Assembly: GCA_002360635.1 (NCBI GenBank)
Contig: DEQW01000004.1
Location: forward strand, 5,426 to 69,425
Length of the DNA stretch: 64,000 bases
Direction of reading: 5' to 3'
DNA from: Flavobacteriaceae bacterium UBA3356
GTDB taxonomy: Bacteria > Bacteroidota > Bacteroidia > Flavobacteriales > Flavobacteriaceae
The notes beneath the pieces are model-generated. The model saw only the letters and a list, made by a program, of their open reading frames with translations. It was not told the DNA's origin and ran no database searches. Below, piece after piece: positions 39,173 to 48,163 of this stretch (its first letter is position 1; each line of letters opens with the position of its first letter). The position numbers and the translations under genes are program-made.

Positions 39173-40567
39173 ATGGATTATAGAATAGAAAAAGACACTA
39201 TGGGCGAGGTAAAAGTCCCTGCCGATAAATTGTGGGGAGCGCAAACAGAACGCTCTCGAAACAACTTCAAAATTGGTAAACCGGCAACGATGCCACTTGA
39301 AATTGTATATGGATTTGCATACTTAAAGAAAGCAGCAGCCTACACCAATTGTGAATTAGGTGTTCTTTCAGAAGAAAAAAGAGATTTGATTGCTAAAGTA
39401 TGTGATGAAATACTAGCCGGTAAACACGATGATCAATTTCCATTGGTAATCTGGCAAACAGGTAGCGGAACACAAAGCAATATGAATGTGAACGAGGTAA
39501 TTGCCAATCGTGCACACCAAATAGCAGGAAATAAAATTGGGGAAGGCAACAAAACATTACAGCCTAACGATGACGTAAATAAATCGCAATCGTCAAACGA
39601 CACGTTCCCTACCGGAATGCACATCGCTGCCTATAAAAAATTGGTTGAAGTAACCATACCGGGTGTAGAACAATTACAGAAAACACTTGAAAAAAAATCT
39701 GAAGAATTTAAAGACGTAGTAAAAATTGGGCGTACGCATTTAATGGACGCCACTCCCCTAACCTTGGGACAAGAGTTTAGCGGTTATGCCTCACAATTGA
39801 CACATGGTTTAAAAGCATTAAAAAACACCTTACCTCATTTATCTGAATTAGCTTTAGGAGGAACTGCTGTAGGTACAGGCCTTAACACACCAGATGGTTA
39901 CGCAGAGAATGTTGCGGGTTATATTGCTAAATTTACAGATCTACCTTTTATTACAGCAAAAAACAAATTTGAAGCACTGGCCGCACACGATGCTTTTATA
40001 GAATCGCACGGTGCCTTAAAGCAACTGGCGGTCTCATTGAATAAAATTGCAAATGATATTCGAATGCTTGCCAGTGGCCCCCGTAGCGGTATTGGCGAAA
40101 TAACCATCCCTGCTAACGAACCGGGATCTTCTATTATGCCAGGTAAAGTAAACCCAACGCAATGTGAAGCGTTGACAATGGTTTGCGCACAAGTTATGGG
40201 GAACGACGTAGCCGTAAGTGTTGGTGGTATGCAAGGACAATATGAGTTGAATGTTTTTAAACCCGTAATGGCAGCAAACCTATTACACTCTGCTGAATTG
40301 TTGGGTGATGCCTGTGTTTCTTTTGAAGAGCATTGCGCAAATGGAATTGAAGCCAATATGGAAGTTATTCAAAGACAACTTAATAACTCATTAATGTTGG
40401 TTACAGCACTTAACACTAAAATTGGGTACTATAAAGCTGCTGAAATAGCAAATACAGCACACCAAAACGGAACCACTTTAAAAGAAGAAGCTGTAAACTT
40501 AGGTTATCTTACCGCTGAAGAGTTTGACAAATGGGTACGCCCTGAAGATATGGTTGGAAAAAAATAA
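39173..40567 (+). CDS. fumC: Fumarate hydratase, class II
   Basis: A 464-residue homotetrameric, iron-independent fumarase that interconverts fumarate and malate in the citric acid cycle. Family landmarks in order: MGEVKVPADKLWGAQTERS, WQTGSGTQSNMNVNEV, the substrate-binding NKSQSSNDTFPTGMH, KIGRTHLMDATPLTLGQE with the catalytic histidine, GGTAVGTGLN, and the superfamily signature GSSIMPGKVNPTQCEA with the catalytic serine loop. Length is standard. A clear promoter precedes it and a hairpin terminator follows, so it is transcribed alone. Confidence 0.96.
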   Translation: MDYRIEKDTMGEVKVPADKLWGAQTERSRNNFKIGKPATMPLEIVYGFAYLKKAAAYTNCELGVLSEEKRDLIAKVCDEILAGKHDDQFPLVIWQTGSGTQSNMNVNEVIANRAHQIAGNKIGEGNKTLQPNDDVNKSQSSNDTFPTGMHIAAYKKLVEVTIPGVEQLQKTLEKKSEEFKDVVKIGRTHLMDATPLTLGQEFSGYASQLTHGLKALKNTLPHLSELALGGTAVGTGLNTPDGYAENVAGYIAKFTDLPFITAKNKFEALAAHDAFIESHGALKQLAVSLNKIANDIRMLASGPRSGIGEITIPANEPGSSIMPGKVNPTQCEALTMVCAQVMGNDVAVSVGGMQGQYELNVFKPVMAANLLHSAELLGDACVSFEEHCANGIEANMEVIQRQLNNSLMLVTALNTKIGYYKAAEIANTAHQNGTTLKEEAVNLGYLTAEEFDKWVRPEDMVGKK

Positions 40568-40587
40568 ATCCAAACTCAATTATTTTG

Positions 40588-40619
40588 TAAAAGAGCTGTC
40601 ATATAAAACAGCTCTTTTT
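40588..40619 (+). terminator. Intrinsic terminator after fumC
   Basis: AAAAGAGCTGT pairs with ACAGCTCTTTT across an eight-base loop and runs into six T, 20 bases after the fumC stop. Confidence 0.85.
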
Positions 40620-40712
40620 TAATATGTTAAAATATCGATTAAATGCAAAAAAATTAGTTTAAATGTAAATTTTACGTATATTTCCCTACCCAAATTAATT
40701 AAACCTACTTTA

Positions 40713-42026
40713 ATGAGACAGCAATTTACCCCCCTTATATTGTGTCTTTTTTTATCACTGTTACTTGTAAATCAAGTAAGCGCAGGTAGCTTAAAAAAGA
40801 CTGCTTTCAGTAAGGCAACCCTTGTAAAAACAAGTGATTTACAATCACTACAATATCCTGAAAATTTAACGGAGCGCAACAAAATAGCAATGGAAGCAAG
40901 TACTAGTTCTAGTACAAAATCTGATGCGTTTTTTAACGAAGCGGAACAATCATTTAAAACAGACAATTCAGTAATTAAAGAATTTTCTTACAATTTATAT
41001 GACCCAGCCCTTGTCAATTTAAGTCCTGTTTCAACAAAAATTTTGACGAATACTTTTCAATATTCAGAAAATCCAAAAGAGTTATTTTATCAGGGCATTT
41101 TCTATGGGTTTATTTTAATGCTCATTTTGCTTAACGGTGCTTGTTATTTCGTTTTTGAAGAAAAAGTATTTCTACATTTTTCGGGTACGCTCGTACTTTT
41201 GGCTGCAGTACTATTTTATAACGACGGGCTGTTTAATTTAACCGGTATGGAGTTAATGGTTGAATCTTGGTTAGTACAAGCTACACTGCTCTTTGCAGCA
41301 GTTGGTTTGGCGGCTTTATTTTCATACAACTACTTAAATATTAAAGATTTTTTTCCAAAACTTAAAGGTTTGACATTTGCTCTTCTAGGAATATCACTTG
41401 TACTTTTGGTGTCTGCATGGATTTCAAAAAATGAGTTGCTTTCATCCATTTCAAACTCGGTTTTACTCTCAGTGTTGATTAGTTATTTCATTGCTGGAAT
41501 GTTTCTTTTCAGTAAAAAGAATTATGCAAAGTTTTATGTTATTGCCTGTTGTATCCCACTGTTATTTTCAGTAGACTTTTTTGTGTTTCAAAGCTTTGGT
41601 ATTGACTTTCTTTACACAGAAACCATCCATATGAAAATAGCTGTAATACTAGAAGTACTACTCTTAACCTACGGCATAACATATAGAATGAAGGCTATTA
41701 AGGAAGAAATTGAATTAAGACAAACAGAGATGCGAATTTTTATTAAAAGAAAAGAAATGATGAACAGAGAAAACATTACAAACCTAATGAAAGATGTATA
41801 TCTTGAAAACTTAATTATGCAATATGATCTTGACGGATTGGAGATTAAGTTGCTTCAATACATTTCAGAAGGAGTAGAAAACCCCAAAATAGCTAGAAAG
41901 CTGAAAATGACAGAAGCTAATGTAGAGGAGCTTACTAACGAACTATATGAGAAACTAGAGATTAGGGAACAGATTAAAGAAGACCACAGAATGGTAGATA
42001 ATCAACCAGATTATATCTACAATTAA
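40713..42026 (+). CDS. 7TM-DISM-type receptor with C-terminal LuxR-like helix-turn-helix
   Basis: 437 residues. A signal peptide (FTPLILCLFLSLLLVNQVSA) and an extracytoplasmic segment to about residue 125 precede seven hydrophobic helices (about 128-320, from GIFYGFILMLILLNGA to AVILEVLLLTYGITY). A coiled-coil linker (KAIKEEIELRQTEMRIFIKRKE) and a LuxR-like HTH (LLQYISEGVENPKIARKLKM, TEANVEELTNELYEKLEI) follow. This resembles 7TMR-DISM receptors, but the output is a DNA-binding-like domain rather than a kinase or cyclase. It could be a one-component membrane-bound transcription regulator; targets and signal are unknown. Confidence 0.75.
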   Translation: MRQQFTPLILCLFLSLLLVNQVSAGSLKKTAFSKATLVKTSDLQSLQYPENLTERNKIAMEASTSSSTKSDAFFNEAEQSFKTDNSVIKEFSYNLYDPALVNLSPVSTKILTNTFQYSENPKELFYQGIFYGFILMLILLNGACYFVFEEKVFLHFSGTLVLLAAVLFYNDGLFNLTGMELMVESWLVQATLLFAAVGLAALFSYNYLNIKDFFPKLKGLTFALLGISLVLLVSAWISKNELLSSISNSVLLSVLISYFIAGMFLFSKKNYAKFYVIACCIPLLFSVDFFVFQSFGIDFLYTETIHMKIAVILEVLLLTYGITYRMKAIKEEIELRQTEMRIFIKRKEMMNRENITNLMKDVYLENLIMQYDLDGLEIKLLQYISEGVENPKIARKLKMTEANVEELTNELYEKLEIREQIKEDHRMVDNQPDYIYN

Positions 42027-42051
42027 TTCCCCAAATTCCAACTAAATTTTG

Positions 42052-42083
42052 AAAAGGATAGGTTTTAAAGCCTATCCTTTTTT
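42052..42083. terminator. Bidirectional intrinsic terminator
   Basis: AAAGGATAGG (42053-42062) pairs with CCTATCCTTT (42071-42080), flanked by A and T runs, between the receptor gene and convergent ccsBA. It overlaps the ccsBA stop codon. Confidence 0.85.
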
Positions 42084-45000
42084 AATTTTATAATGTTTCT
42101 TATAACTAAAATATGAAACAGCACTTAGCAACACAAAGAATGCTATTACATAATAAATGAAGCTAGGAGTTACCGGAACATCACCACTAGCGTAGGAATG
42201 TAAGCCTGTAAGGTAGAAATTAACCCCAAAATACGTCATCATAATAGTAGCATATGAGAAAATTGCAAATACATTAAACAACCAGCGGCCTCGTAAACCA
42301 GGAACCAAGCGTGCGTGAATAACAAATGCATAGACCATAATACTTATTAACGCCCAGGTTTCTTTAGGGTCCCAACCCCAATAACGCCCCCAACTTTCAT
42401 TGGCCCATTGGCCTCCTAAGAAGTTTCCAATGGTTAGCATAACCAAACCAACCGTTAAAGCCATTTCAGTAATCACTGTAATTTCCTTAATGTTGATATC
42501 CATTTTCTTTTTATTCTTCTTGTTGGTCAAGATCATAAGCAACAAGGCGGTTGCTCCTAAGATCATCCCCAATGTAAACGGCCCATAACTTGCCACAATA
42601 ACTGCAACATGTATCATTAGCCAATAGCTATCTAAAACGGGTACTAAAGTAGAAATAGCAGGGTCTAACCAGTTTTGGTGTGCCACCCACAAAATAATGG
42701 CTGCTACAAAGGCCGTAGAAGCAATGGTAAGGTCACTTTTTCTACCAAAGGCCAAGCCGAAGAAAACCGTTGCCCAGGCAATGTATATAATCGATTCATA
42801 CGCATCACTCCAAGGTGCATGACCACTAATGTACCACCGGGCTATTAAACCAAGCGTCATCAATATAAAGAACGCCCAAATAATATATTTACATGTTTTT
42901 ATAAGGGTATTTATAACCTTTCCCTCCCTGAATATCTGGACGATTATAAAAACAAACATTAATATACCAATCAACGAAAAGTACTTGTAGAGTCTATTAA
43001 AAATATCTGCTTTGTTGTACGCTATTTCAGCAGTGATCTTATTATCAGAAGGCATTACCTCGCTTCCGTATTTATGCTGAAATTTATTGATACCGTCCAA
43101 TACTTGCTCGGCTTGTGAATAATCACCCGTTTGCCTTGCTTGTTGCAACGTTTTAAAATATACCGGTAATATACTTTGTGTGACAACAGAGTCTGTGCCT
43201 TTAAAGTTTGCTTCCTGAAGTTCTGGGTACGAGACCCATTTATTGTTTTCATCATTCGGAAGTGGGAAAATTTTTAGTATTCCACCACTTAAAGCACGGT
43301 TTAACAAGAAGGTTTTTTCATAGATTTTTATGAAGTCTTTCTCAAACTGATTCGGATTGGTTTTACTGGTGGCTTCTTCTATGTAGGGTGCTATTTTACT
43401 GTTTCCGTTTTCATCAAATAAATCTATTAATGAAACTTCGCTCGTTTCTTCTGAAACTCCAATCACTCTTTTAATACTATCGTTTCGCCAGTCTAATTTC
43501 AATAAAGGTGTTTCTAACCACAATCGTGGAAACTCTGTCATAGAAAGAAAAACCTGGTTAGCATTCAATCCATGATAACCATCATCTTTACTTATTTTAC
43601 GTAACAACTGACTCGCAAAGGTGTGAACGGGTTTCATCCGTCCGTTATCCTGTATAACTAACCTTGCAAACTTAGCAGCGTGCTCTTTACTAACCGCATT
43701 GGCTTTAATTATAGAGTCCAACTGCTTTACAGAAGTTTCTTTGTGCATGTGAGCAGTCGTTTCAGGTGCTTGCTGTGCAAAGCCTGATACTGAAACAAGT
43801 AACAACGCCAACATGGTCATAATGGCTTTTTTCTTCTTAATTTTATTGAGTGTACGTTCTAAAGCACCAAAACGTGTGTTCTTATCAAACAAAATAGCCA
43901 TAAGTCCTAAATAAAGTAAAAAGTAGCCTATATAAGTAACCCAAGTTCCCCAGAAATCATGGTTTACCGATAAAATAGTCCCACCTTCGTCAGGATCGAA
44001 ACCAGATTGGAAAAAACGATACCCGCGATGGTCTAATACGTGGTTCATATAAATTCTATAGTCCATGGTGCTGCCATCCTCTTTGTTTACCGTTACTTTA
44101 CTCTCAAAAGATTTATAGCTTTTTTCGGTACCAGGGTATTTATCAGCAATAAAATCGTTTAATGTAATACTGAATGGCAACTCATAGGTTTTTGCACCAT
44201 AGGTAAGATATACTTTTAAGCCTCCAACTTCTACCAATTTTGGGTTGGGCGCATTCCCTTTCCCTCCAAGTAATTCAACTGTTTTGGTTTCACCGTTTGA
44301 AGTTACATCTAAGATAAGTGCATCTTTGTTTGTTTTTTCATCATTACCCGCTCTAACCACCCCTTGACGACCTTTCGTCATAGGATCTGGAATTACAAAT
44401 GACATTCCTGCCATTTGGTATAAAGAGCGTAACATTAACGGCTGTACACTGTCTTTTGCTACCGCTCCTTGTTTTTGGTCGGCCATACGCATATACGTGC
44501 CTTCAAAAGGGGATGAAATGTCATAACTTCCATCTTCATTATAGGTAATATTAATTGCTCCTTCAGTAGGCTTGTTAACAGCAAAAAGTACATTATGAAT
44601 ATTTGCCACCTCGCCAACTTCCAACCAATGGTCGTGGCGATTACCGTCACCTGCTTCTACAATTTTTAAATATTCACTGCCTTCTTCACCTTCAATTAAG
44701 CCTTCCTTGGCGTTTTTTATAAAATCTTTATATGTAATGGTTACCGGTTGTTTGTTGTAATCGGTTTCAATAGTGAAGTCGTTATCTAATCGCTCTGATA
44801 ATCGAAGCTTTTTAGGTTGTAAATTTCTGCGCTGTGCAACGCCATCAATTGTATAATCGCCATCGATGAACGTGTTTAAGTACGTGTGTTCAGAAAGTAA
44901 AGTGTTTTCGGTTTCACCTTCCCGAATGTGAATAACCCCTTCGTAACCAATATAACGTGTAATAAACGCACCTATAATAATCAAGATAAATGAAAGGTGT

Positions 45001-45254
45001 AACACTAAGGTTGCCCACATTTTTTTAGTGTTCAACTTATATCGGAACATATTACCAATAAAGTTAATCACAAAAAGTCCCATTATGGCTTCGAACCACC
45101 AAGCATTGTAGATTAGTTCTCGGCTGTAAGGTGTTGGGGATGTTTCAGATGAAGCATCTAAGAAGGTGCCAATTCCCATGGCAACAGCAAAAACAATAAA
45201 TAATACGGCGGTGAGTCTGGTAGAAAAAAGGACTGAAGCTATTCTTTTGATCAT
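42072..45254 (-). CDS. Cytochrome c biogenesis protein CcsBA (ResB-CcsA fusion)
   Basis: A 1060-residue membrane protein for system II cytochrome c maturation, exporting haem and joining it to CxxCH apocytochromes outside the inner membrane. The N-terminal half is ResB/CcsB-like: helices at about 10-30, 50-70 and 80-100, a large extracytoplasmic domain, and HRGYRFFQSGFDPDEGGT. A middle region with internal helices follows. The C-terminal half is CcsA, with the WWD haem-handling motif GRYWGWDPKETWAL near residue 960. The fused form is usual in Bacteroidetes. The haemoglobin gene lies upstream on the same strand 73 bases away. Confidence 0.93.
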   Translation of the reverse strand: MIKRIASVLFSTRLTAVLFIVFAVAMGIGTFLDASSETSPTPYSRELIYNAWWFEAIMGLFVINFIGNMFRYKLNTKKMWATLVLHLSFILIIIGAFITRYIGYEGVIHIREGETENTLLSEHTYLNTFIDGDYTIDGVAQRRNLQPKKLRLSERLDNDFTIETDYNKQPVTITYKDFIKNAKEGLIEGEEGSEYLKIVEAGDGNRHDHWLEVGEVANIHNVLFAVNKPTEGAINITYNEDGSYDISSPFEGTYMRMADQKQGAVAKDSVQPLMLRSLYQMAGMSFVIPDPMTKGRQGVVRAGNDEKTNKDALILDVTSNGETKTVELLGGKGNAPNPKLVEVGGLKVYLTYGAKTYELPFSITLNDFIADKYPGTEKSYKSFESKVTVNKEDGSTMDYRIYMNHVLDHRGYRFFQSGFDPDEGGTILSVNHDFWGTWVTYIGYFLLYLGLMAILFDKNTRFGALERTLNKIKKKKAIMTMLALLLVSVSGFAQQAPETTAHMHKETSVKQLDSIIKANAVSKEHAAKFARLVIQDNGRMKPVHTFASQLLRKISKDDGYHGLNANQVFLSMTEFPRLWLETPLLKLDWRNDSIKRVIGVSEETSEVSLIDLFDENGNSKIAPYIEEATSKTNPNQFEKDFIKIYEKTFLLNRALSGGILKIFPLPNDENNKWVSYPELQEANFKGTDSVVTQSILPVYFKTLQQARQTGDYSQAEQVLDGINKFQHKYGSEVMPSDNKITAEIAYNKADIFNRLYKYFSLIGILMFVFIIVQIFREGKVINTLIKTCKYIIWAFFILMTLGLIARWYISGHAPWSDAYESIIYIAWATVFFGLAFGRKSDLTIASTAFVAAIILWVAHQNWLDPAISTLVPVLDSYWLMIHVAVIVASYGPFTLGMILGATALLLMILTNKKNKKKMDINIKEITVITEMALTVGLVMLTIGNFLGGQWANESWGRYWGWDPKETWALISIMVYAFVIHARLVPGLRGRWLFNVFAIFSYATIMMTYFGVNFYLTGLHSYASGDVPVTPSFIYYVIAFFVLLSAVSYFSYKKHYKIKKG

Positions 45255-45327
45255 TATAGCGAATTTTGGCGCAAAAATAAGTATTTCGAGCCATATTTTC
45301 TACTGAAATCTGTTAATGAATTTCAGT

Positions 45328-45726
45328 TTATTTTGACTTTGCGGTTCGGGCTTCAAAAATTTTTAAGTGAATAAAGGTCCCCATATTTCTGGCCCTGTTT
45401 TTTGCTAATTGTGCCACTTCTCCAACAAACAGATTATCAATGGTTTGAAACCATAGGTTTAGCCAAACACCAAAATGCATTTCATTGATCGTGCCTTTTT
45501 GTTGCTCGTCTACCTCCACGTGTTTTGTTAAAGGGTTCCCTGTGTATTTTTTCTTAAAAAAAAGGTTGCTTTCCCAGAAATCGGTCAGTTTTTCCAAGTG
45601 TTCATCCCAATCGGTAATCACCGAGTTGAAAATAGGTCCTAATAATTCATCTGTACGCACAGAATCATAAAAGGTAACCACCAATTTGTTTACGTCTTCT
45701 CTATTTCGAATTTCTGTTTTGGACAT
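45328..45726 (-). CDS. Group III truncated haemoglobin
   Basis: 132 residues, matching the short 2-over-2 globins of group III: VNKLVVTFYDSVRTDELLGPIF, then a conserved DWDEHLEKLTDFWES region and NEMHFGVWLNLWFQT, whose histidine is the likely proximal haem ligand. Members bind oxygen or nitric oxide; physiological roles are mostly undefined. The gene follows the small membrane protein gene by 4 bases on the same strand, and a Crp/Fnr regulator is divergent. This suggests a unit responding to oxygen or nitrogen oxides, which is inference. Confidence 0.9.
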   Translation of the reverse strand: MSKTEIRNREDVNKLVVTFYDSVRTDELLGPIFNSVITDWDEHLEKLTDFWESNLFFKKKYTGNPLTKHVEVDEQQKGTINEMHFGVWLNLWFQTIDNLFVGEVAQLAKNRARNMGTFIHLKIFEARTAKSK

Positions 45727-45730
45727 ATAG

Positions 45731-46018
45731 TTATAATAAGTTTATAAAGATAAGTAAGATATTTACAACTAAACTTATTCCCAGTAACCTAAACGAAAGC
45801 TTGTAGGGTGCTTGAGCCAACAAAGCTGCATTATACCCCATACAAAGCGACACACAAAGCAACAGTTCAAAAAAAGTTAACATAGAAGTTCCCTGAGCCA
45901 AAATGAGCATGGCAGCTATAGAGCCTATACAACTTTGAAGTATAATGGTCAAAGGAACATACGCATAATAGTTTTCTTTAAACTCTGCTAATAAACTTTT
46001 TTCTGAAATGGTTTTCAT
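45731..46018 (-). CDS. Small membrane protein cotranscribed with truncated haemoglobin
   Basis: 95 residues with three hydrophobic helices (YVPLTIILQSCIGSIAAMLIL, MLTFFELLLCVSLCMGYNAAL and LLGISLVVNILLIFINLL) after a short charged start. I start at the ATG at 46018 (MKTISEKSLL). The frame is open 23 codons further, but that part would overlap the promoter at 46043-46050. It ends 4 bases before the haemoglobin gene and is divergent from the Crp/Fnr gene. Function unknown. Confidence 0.72.
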   Translation of the reverse strand: MKTISEKSLLAEFKENYYAYVPLTIILQSCIGSIAAMLILAQGTSMLTFFELLLCVSLCMGYNAALLAQAPYKLSFRLLGISLVVNILLIFINLL

Positions 46019-46042
46019 AACTTTGGTTTTTAAATTCACGGA

Positions 46043-46050
46043 CAAAGTTA
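46043..46050 (-). promoter_or_regulatory. -7 promoter element for the haemoglobin operon
   Basis: TAACTTTG on the minus strand matches TAnnTTTG, 24 bases upstream of the ATG at 46018, in the 75-base divergent spacer with the Crp/Fnr gene. I see no TTGAT-N4-ATCAA Fnr box in the spacer. Confidence 0.5.
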
Positions 46051-46093
46051 CTCCTGCTAACCCCTCGTATTTTATGAGCCAAATCATAAACCC

Positions 46094-46681
46094 ATGATTG
46101 ACGAAGCAATTTTATTGGATTACCAAGCAGAAGTGATTGAATACTCAGTGGGCGACGTGATTTTTTCTGAGAATCAACGGGCTTTATTCTATTTTCAAGT
46201 GCAACAGGGAGAAGTGAAAATGTACAACCTCAACGAAGATGGAAAAGAGTTTGTACAAGGTATGTTTACCAATGGGGAAAGCTTTGGCGAGCCACCTTTG
46301 TTTGGTGAATTTAAGTATCCTGCCTCAGCTATTGCTATTAGCGATGTGAGCATTATTAAGCTAGCTAAGGAAGCTTTTTTTTCGCTACTGAAAGAGCATT
46401 TTGAAATCCACTTGCACATGACAGCAACACTTTCACGCAGGTTGAGCTACAAAGCTATGATGATGAAAGAAATATCGGTGTTTCCACCAGAACACCGTGT
46501 ATTGACCGTGATCGATTTTTTAAAACTGAAAGACGGGAATCCCCCAAACTTTCAAGTAGACCTTACACGACAACAAATAGCAGATTTAATTGGGCTACGG
46601 GTAGAAACGGTTATCAGGGCTGTAAAAAAGCTGGAAGAAGATGAAGAAATTAAAATAATCAACCGAAAAATACATCGGTAA
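46094..46681 (+). CDS. Crp/Fnr family transcriptional regulator
   Basis: 195 residues. The N-terminal cyclic-nucleotide-binding-like beta roll has VIFSENQRALFYFQVQQGEVKMY and FTNGESFGEPPLFGE. A dimerisation helix (HMTATLSRRLSYKAMMMKE) and a C-terminal winged helix-turn-helix (LTRQQIADLIGLRVETVIRAVKKLEE) follow. It lacks the N-terminal cysteine cluster of Fnr, so direct oxygen sensing by an iron-sulfur centre is unlikely; the effector is unknown. It is divergent from the small membrane protein/haemoglobin pair and is a natural candidate for their regulator. Confidence 0.92.
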   Translation: MIDEAILLDYQAEVIEYSVGDVIFSENQRALFYFQVQQGEVKMYNLNEDGKEFVQGMFTNGESFGEPPLFGEFKYPASAIAISDVSIIKLAKEAFFSLLKEHFEIHLHMTATLSRRLSYKAMMMKEISVFPPEHRVLTVIDFLKLKDGNPPNFQVDLTRQQIADLIGLRVETVIRAVKKLEEDEEIKIINRKIHR

Positions 46682-46710
46682 AAAATCAAAAAGTTAGTAC
46701 CTTCGGCAGT

Positions 46711-47469
46711 ATGTTACACGTAGTTATTTTAGGATTTGGCAACATTGGAAGCAATTTATGTAATGCTTTATATAATTCATCGCAAGTTTCAGTAATTCAA
46801 ATATTTAGTAGAAATTTAATTACACTGCCTAACAACCTAAAATCCATTTCGGTTACTTCAAATATTTCAGAAATTAAAGAGGCCGATGTTTATATCATTG
46901 CCATTCCAGATGATGCGATTGCCGACTTCTCTGCAACCTTACCATTTAATGATAAATTGGTGGTGCACACTTCAGGAAGCGTGCCTATGCAAGCAATTGA
47001 TGAGAAGAATAGAAAAGGGGTATTTTATCCGTTACAAACCTTCACCAAAAACAATTTGGTCGATTTTTCTGAAATCCCTATTTGTATTGAAGCTGAAGAA
47101 CAAACCGATTTAAAGTTGCTTAAAAAATTAGGTGAAAGCATTTCAAAGAATGTGACAGAGGTTTCTTCTGAAGACAGGAAGACACTTCACCTTGCCGCAG
47201 TGTTTGTAAACAACTTTGTAAATCACATGTATCACATTTCTGAAGATATTTTAAAGGAAAGCAATCTAGATTTTAAATTATTGAAACCCCTTATCGCCGA
47301 AACAGCAAACAAAATAAAAGGTTTATCGCCAGAACAAGCCCAGACTGGCCCTGCTAAACGGAACGACCTAAAAACAATTGAAAATCATTTACATTTGCTT
47401 AAGGATAGTCCGTATAAGGAGGTTTATAAGCAAATGACGGAAGCAATTAAGAAAGAATATTTAGAATAA
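46711..47469 (+). CDS. Rossmann-like / DUF2520 domain-containing protein
   Basis: 252 residues. An N-terminal NAD(P)-binding Rossmann fold opens with VVILGFGNIGSNLCNALY (GxGxxG) and continues with DVYIIAIPDDAIADFS and VVHTSGSVPMQAID. The C-terminal helical DUF2520 part has LHLAAVFVNNFVNHMYHISE and GPAKRNDLKTIENHL. The substrate and reaction are unknown, but the fold resembles 6-phosphogluconate dehydrogenase-like enzymes. It begins 30 bases after the Crp/Fnr gene and is followed 12 bases later by a lipoprotein gene. Confidence 0.88.
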   Translation: MLHVVILGFGNIGSNLCNALYNSSQVSVIQIFSRNLITLPNNLKSISVTSNISEIKEADVYIIAIPDDAIADFSATLPFNDKLVVHTSGSVPMQAIDEKNRKGVFYPLQTFTKNNLVDFSEIPICIEAEEQTDLKLLKKLGESISKNVTEVSSEDRKTLHLAAVFVNNFVNHMYHISEDILKESNLDFKLLKPLIAETANKIKGLSPEQAQTGPAKRNDLKTIENHLHLLKDSPYKEVYKQMTEAIKKEYLE

Positions 47470-47481
47470 AAAATAGCGCAA

Positions 47482-48054
47482 ATGAAAAAAATTATATTTT
47501 TCTTTTTTATAGTTTCAATAGTAAGTTGTGGACGGCCTTTTTACACTAACAGCAATTATTTTAATTGTGCCAAAAACAATACATACGAAGCCAATACAGA
47601 TAAAAAGCAATTAATCTATGCGATTTTGGAAAGAGCCGTAGTTTCTAAGAAAGACATTCCCGATTACCAACTTATTTCAAATAAGAATAAAATTTACATA
47701 AACAATGTTTCCTATACTAGGTTCTTTGGAGGTATGACAAAGCCTAATGAAAGTCAAGTATTTGTTTCGGAAATTCCCAGTACAATAGGCGACGTCCAGT
47801 TTTGTTTAAAATCAGAATCTGAACTACAAGCTATTGCCAACAAAACTGACGATTTTCTATATTTGACTTTAGGAAGCATTAAAATAACAGATGAAACGGC
47901 TAAAATAGGACTTTCTAATAGTTGGATTGTAAAAAAAAGAAACAAAGGGAAGTATGTGATGATGAGCGGCGGGGGTTATATATTAACATTTAAAAAAGTA
48001 AATGGAGAATGGGTTTTTGACGAAACGAAGCCTGTGCATTCTTGGATTTCATAA
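47482..48054 (+). CDS. Predicted lipoprotein of unknown function
   Basis: 190 residues. A short lipoprotein signal (IIFFFFIVSIVSC, cysteine near residue 17) is followed by a mature domain with KKDIPDYQLISNKNKIYIN and a C-terminal strand pair (YVMMSGGGYILTFKK, GEWVFDET) that looks like an NTF2-like or small beta domain. I cannot name a family. It is 12 bases downstream of the DUF2520 gene, so probably cotranscribed. A repeat element separates it from kdsC. Confidence 0.7.
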   Translation: MKKIIFFFFIVSIVSCGRPFYTNSNYFNCAKNNTYEANTDKKQLIYAILERAVVSKKDIPDYQLISNKNKIYINNVSYTRFFGGMTKPNESQVFVSEIPSTIGDVQFCLKSESELQAIANKTDDFLYLTLGSIKITDETAKIGLSNSWIVKKRNKGKYVMMSGGGYILTFKKVNGEWVFDETKPVHSWIS

Positions 48055-48089
48055 AAAAGAACGTATATAAGCATATTATTAATTAAAGA

Positions 48090-48144
48090 GACCCCTGCCG
48101 AAGTTTATATTGAGCCCTTAGACAAGCTCAGGACAGGCTGGGTC
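48090..48144. repeat. Intergenic palindromic repeat element
   Basis: About 55 bases bounded by GACCC and GGGTC, with an inner inverted pair TGAGC (48111-48115) and GCTCA (48126-48130). The block GCTCAGGACAGG recurs at 63715-63726. Sequences of the CAAGCTCAGGACAGGCT type recur in intergenic DNA of many Bacteroidetes and Proteobacteria. Confidence 0.5.
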
Positions 48145-48163
48145 GAAATACAGGAAATTACAC

